Assembly (NCBI GenBank): GCA_037893245.1
Contig: JBAIAA010000890.1
Span: 186,001-250,000 of the forward strand
DNA length: 64,000 nucleotides
Source: Crossaster papposus
Lineage: Eukaryota; Echinodermata; Asteroidea; Velatida; Solasteridae
Direction of reading: 5' to 3'
Shown here piece by piece: positions 63,706 through 64,000 of this stretch. The first letter of the stretch is position 1, and every line of letters starts with the position of its first letter. The notes beneath the pieces were generated by a model. That model worked only from the letters and a program-made list of their open reading frames with translations, was not told the DNA's origin and did not search any database. The position numbers and the translations under genes are program-made.

Positions 63706-64000
63706 ACACAATTTTTGTTCGGACAACACACTTTGGCACTTTGGTAAATCCGACCGACTTGAAACTTGGCATACACTTAGAACACCAACCACAGATGGTT
63801 CTGACAGAAATTTGGCACGATTGCGTCATTTAAGGTCACGTGACGTCACGTTAAGTATTCAATATTTTTCCCATAGGTTTTGTACACGTTTTTCTTTAGA
63901 CTATTGACTTTGACACTTTAGTAAATCCGATCGACTTGAGACTTCGTATACACTTAGAACACCACCCACAGATGGTCTTGGAAGAAATTTGGCACTATTG
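63706..64000. repeat. Unit 25, partial (first 295 bases)
   Basis: Matches the start of the unit and is cut by the window edge before any marker site. It contains one TGACGTCA at 63841-63848. The array therefore continues to the right. Confidence 0.97.

Larger units (their letters stand above)
1..64000. repeat. Macrosatellite array, about 24.1 copies of a 2.65 kb unit
   Basis: The sequence from base 1 recurs at 2659, 5318, 7976 and so on to 63706, always in the same orientation. Unit lengths run from 2645 to 2664. Subtracting the C's of the internal homopolymer leaves 2605 bases in every unit, except unit 7 (one less), unit 9 (ten more) and unit 12 (one more). The array runs off both ends of the window. 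No unique sequence, gap or foreign insertion interrupts it. Unit borders are arbitrary: I set the phase by base 1. Confidence 0.98.

Noticed and set aside
1-64000. CRISPR array or bacterial operon
   Set aside because: The repeats are 2.65 kb with 145-178 bp submodules, not 25-40 bp repeats with unique spacers. There are no cas genes, no ribosome binding sites and no operon-like gene packing.
1-64000. Ribosomal DNA, 5S rRNA, histone, tRNA or snRNA gene array
   Set aside because: Tandem arrays of this unit size are typical of such genes, but I recognise no rRNA, tRNA or snRNA core sequence and no histone-like ORF in the unit.
1-64000. LTR retrotransposon or other virus-like element
   Set aside because: No paired terminal repeats bounding an internal region were seen beyond the tandem units themselves, and no reverse transcriptase, capsid or envelope-like ORF.

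Overview
The whole 64 kb is one head-to-tail tandem array (macrosatellite). A unit of about 2.65 kb repeats 24 times, followed by a 295-base partial copy, and neither end of the array lies inside the window. The size of the unit, the near-perfect homogeneity, the AT-rich spacers, the absence of any bacterial gene and the remnant of a eukaryotic-type DNA transposase all indicate a eukaryotic nuclear genome, probably an animal. The sequence alone does not let me name the species.

Layout of one unit, using unit 1 (1-2658) as reference. Bases 1-861 plus 2437-2658 (continuous across the unit junction) are a stack of diverged modules of about 145-178 bp, carrying six perfect palindromic CREB/ATF-type sites (TGACGTCA), some fused to an E-box. 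Bases 921-975 are a long C tract broken by two T's. Bases 1010-1045 can form a small hairpin. Bases 1140-1440 are AT-rich with a repeated AATATGAAA motif. Bases 1452-1892 (minus strand) hold a 146-codon ORF that looks like the broken N-terminal piece of a piggyBac-like transposase, preceded by a CpG-rich patch. Bases 1912-2436 are spacer with no recognisable feature. Bases 2590-2616 are a perfect 9-bp hairpin followed by CTAG, then a polypyrimidine stretch.

Outside the C tract I found very few differences between units: seven single-base sites, a one-base deletion (unit 7), a one-base insertion (unit 12) and a 10-base duplication (unit 9). After subtracting the C residues of the tract, every unit has exactly 2605 bases, apart from those three indels. 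The C tract therefore carries almost all the length variation (40 to 54 C's). Several markers are shared by non-adjacent units, as expected from unequal exchange and gene conversion.

I see no set of genes working together. The most interesting property is the regulatory density: by period, 146 perfect TGACGTCA sites lie in 64 kb. They sit about 0.55-1.4 kb upstream of the minus-strand ORF, next to a highly unstable C/G homopolymer. Whether the array is transcribed, binds CREB/ATF/bZIP factors or is inert satellite cannot be decided from the sequence.
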